DNA of 64,000 nt, from contig JAFYMC010000035.1 in assembly GCA_017556805.1 (NCBI GenBank), positions 1 to 64,000 on the forward strand. The letters run 5' to 3'. Position 1 is the first letter of the stretch. Each line of letters starts with the position of its first letter. Shown here one piece after another: positions 62,888 through 64,000 of this stretch. Source of the DNA: Lachnospiraceae bacterium (lineage in GTDB: Bacteria; Bacillota; Clostridia; Lachnospirales; Lachnospiraceae). The translations under genes were made by a program, and so were the position numbers. The notes below the pieces were generated by a model. The model did not search any database. It saw nothing but the letters and a program-made list of their open reading frames with translations, and was not told the DNA's origin.

Positions 62888-63523
62888 ATGGGTAACTTTT
62901 TAGAACGTATTCTGAACAAGATGAATGTTACGGATGAGGACGATTTTGACGACTTCGATGATTTTGATTCGGAGCTTCCTTCCAAAAAAGAAAGAAAAAA
63001 GGCAGAGAGTCCGGTTCGGGAAGCGGCTGTTGAAGAGACCCCGTCCTTCCGTAAAGAGCCTTCCCGCGTAGCGCCTGTGGCTGCTACAAAGACTGTAAAG
63101 CCGCAGAAGTCCTATGAAGAAGACAAGTTTGAGTATGACTATTCCGAAAGTAAAAAGGAGCGCACACAACGTCCGGAGCGTACCACTGCAAACAGAGTGG
63201 TTCCGCTTCGTTCCGCATCCGCATCTTCTTCCAGAACGTTAGAGGTCAGCATTATGAAGCCGACCCGTTTTGATGATTCTCAGGATATCTGCGATATGCT
63301 GGTGGATGAGCGTGCAACGGTGGTAAATCTGGAAGGAATCGATTTGGCACTTGCACAGCGTATTATGGACTTTATTTCCGGTGCGGTGTATGCGTTAAAC
63401 GGTAAGATTCATCAGATTTCCGGGTTGATTTTTATTGTTTCTCCGGAGAATGTCGATATTTCGGGAGATTATCTTTCCTATGTGGAGCAGAACGGATTTG
63501 AAGTTCCGACTTTGAATCAGTAA
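62888..63523 (+). CDS. sepF: Cell division protein SepF
   Basis: 211 residues from ATG 62888, seven bases after AAGGAG. The N-terminal amphipathic helix (GNFLERILNKMN) binds the membrane, and a disordered acidic/basic linker (about 20-120) follows. The C-terminal SepF domain contains KPTRFDDSQDICDMLVDERATVVNLEG, ending with FIVSPENVDISGD. SepF anchors and bundles FtsZ filaments at the division site. The linker is long compared with B. subtilis SepF (152 residues). Confidence 0.94.
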   Translation: MGNFLERILNKMNVTDEDDFDDFDDFDSELPSKKERKKAESPVREAAVEETPSFRKEPSRVAPVAATKTVKPQKSYEEDKFEYDYSESKKERTQRPERTTANRVVPLRSASASSSRTLEVSIMKPTRFDDSQDICDMLVDERATVVNLEGIDLALAQRIMDFISGAVYALNGKIHQISGLIFIVSPENVDISGDYLSYVEQNGFEVPTLNQ

Positions 63524-63532
63524 GCAAAGGAT

Positions 63533-64000
63533 ATGGACGAGCTTTTATTAAAAAAGAGAATTATGGAGCTTCGGAAGCGTGCGGAGTTTTCCTATCGTAC
63601 GGAGTTTACCGACTTCCTGACGTTGAGTGAAATCGATACGGCAAAGACAGTACTTTCCGGCTCCAATTACATGTTTTACGGCGGATACCCGGATACGGAA
63701 CGGCAAATGCTTTGCATTGCACCGGAGGATGTTGAAATTACACCGGAGATGTTTCCGATTTGCAGACTCCGCATTTTGCCGAAGCATATGAAGTTTGCCG
63801 GGGAGTTTTCTCACAGGGATGTGCTGGGAAGTGTTTTAGGCCTTGGCCTTGACCGGGATGTCATCGGAGACATTTTTGTGAAGGATAAGGAGGCGTTTCT
63901 GCTTTGTGCGGAGCGCATTGCTACATTTTTAATCGAGCAACTTTCCCAGATACGTCATACCAATGTGGTGTGTGAGCTTGCGGGAGCGGAGGAATCCGGG
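63533..64000 (+). CDS. YlmH-type RNA-binding S4 protein, cut by window end
   Basis: An open frame begins at ATG 63533 and runs to the last base without a stop, giving the first 156 residues. The opening (DELLLKKRIMELRKRAEFSYRTEFTDFLT), the YGGYPDTERQ stretch and the segment HRDVLGSVLGLGLDRDVIGDI match YlmH proteins, which carry an S4 RNA-binding domain at the C-terminus, outside the window here. YlmH follows sepF in many Firmicutes; it has been linked to ribosome quality control and cell division. The stop codon is beyond the window. Confidence 0.85.
   Translation, partial: MDELLLKKRIMELRKRAEFSYRTEFTDFLTLSEIDTAKTVLSGSNYMFYGGYPDTERQMLCIAPEDVEITPEMFPICRLRILPKHMKFAGEFSHRDVLGSVLGLGLDRDVIGDIFVKDKEAFLLCAERIATFLIEQLSQIRHTNVVCELAGAEESG

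Noticed and set aside
1-64000. tRNA, rRNA or insertion sequence
   Set aside because: I found no cloverleaf-like sequence, no rRNA stretch and no transposase or integrase frame on either strand. Short tRNAs could be missed without a covariance search.

Overview
The window reads as a piece of a Bacillota (Clostridia) chromosome, most likely from the Lachnospiraceae. The reasons are the moderate GC content, the strong AGGAGG-type ribosome binding sites, the sporulation gene spoIVA, and the runs DUF512 radical SAM-der-plsY-gpsA-spoIVA and radC-mreBCD-mrdA-minCDE-rodA-mgsA. The family assignment is inferred from gene order and protein style; there is no rRNA in the window. Every gene I can support lies on the + strand. 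I see no tRNA, rRNA, insertion sequence or CRISPR array.

Layout. (1) 1-12.4 kb is an accessory island of small soluble and membrane proteins. It holds two paralogues built from repeated DUF6985-like units, a DUF6882-like fusion protein, a PQQ-like propeller protein, a Zn-finger (HNH-like)/DUF4253 protein with a stand-alone copy of its finger, a BspA-type leucine-rich protein, and several unrecognised proteins. It contains repeated domains, relics of gene starts and shared leader sequences. It looks like an array of immunity-type genes (a polyimmunity locus), but no toxin is visible. (2) 12.4-17.7 kb is one 1754-residue surface protein combining a heparinase II/III-like domain, an SGNH esterase and a DUF4832/GH-like domain. 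(3) 17.8-19.6 kb holds an FlhB-C-like protein, a RelB antitoxin with a truncated toxin, YraN and a hypothetical gene; the first two share a duplicated promoter-operator. (4) 19.6-26.5 kb is pgeF, the DUF512 radical SAM gene, der, plsY, gpsA and spoIVA. (5) 26.6-38.9 kb is a secreted NlpC/P60 hydrolase, a membrane MutS-like ATPase, rnhA, mutS, three lipoproteins and mutL. (6) 38.9-48.0 kb is a run of small metabolic and detoxification-type genes with miaA in the middle and one pseudogene. (7) 48.03-48.30 kb is a 53-bp-period array of hairpins. (8) 48.4-64 kb holds the methionine gamma-lyase-like gene ynbB, a DUF4321 gene, radC, the cell-shape and division cluster (mreB to rodA), mgsA, a carboxypeptidase, an HlyD-like protein, yggS, sepF and the start of ylmH, which is cut by the window end.

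The core genes fall into recognisable working groups. These are mismatch repair (mutS, mutL), phospholipid precursor synthesis (plsY, gpsA), spore coat assembly (spoIVA), cell elongation (mreBCD, mrdA, rodA), septum placement and assembly (minCDE, sepF) and wall trimming (pgeF, NlpC/P60, DacA-type). Accessory genes have been inserted between members that are usually close together, such as mutS/mutL and mutL/miaA.

The most unusual signals are: the 53-bp hairpin array after 48030; the duplicated palindrome-plus-promoter at 17770 and 18140 next to a broken toxin-antitoxin pair; a gpsA terminator whose stem contains the spoIVA ribosome binding site; the highly palindromic element at 27815-27942; the immunity-like island; and an Asp-to-Glu change at a catalytic position of MgsA.
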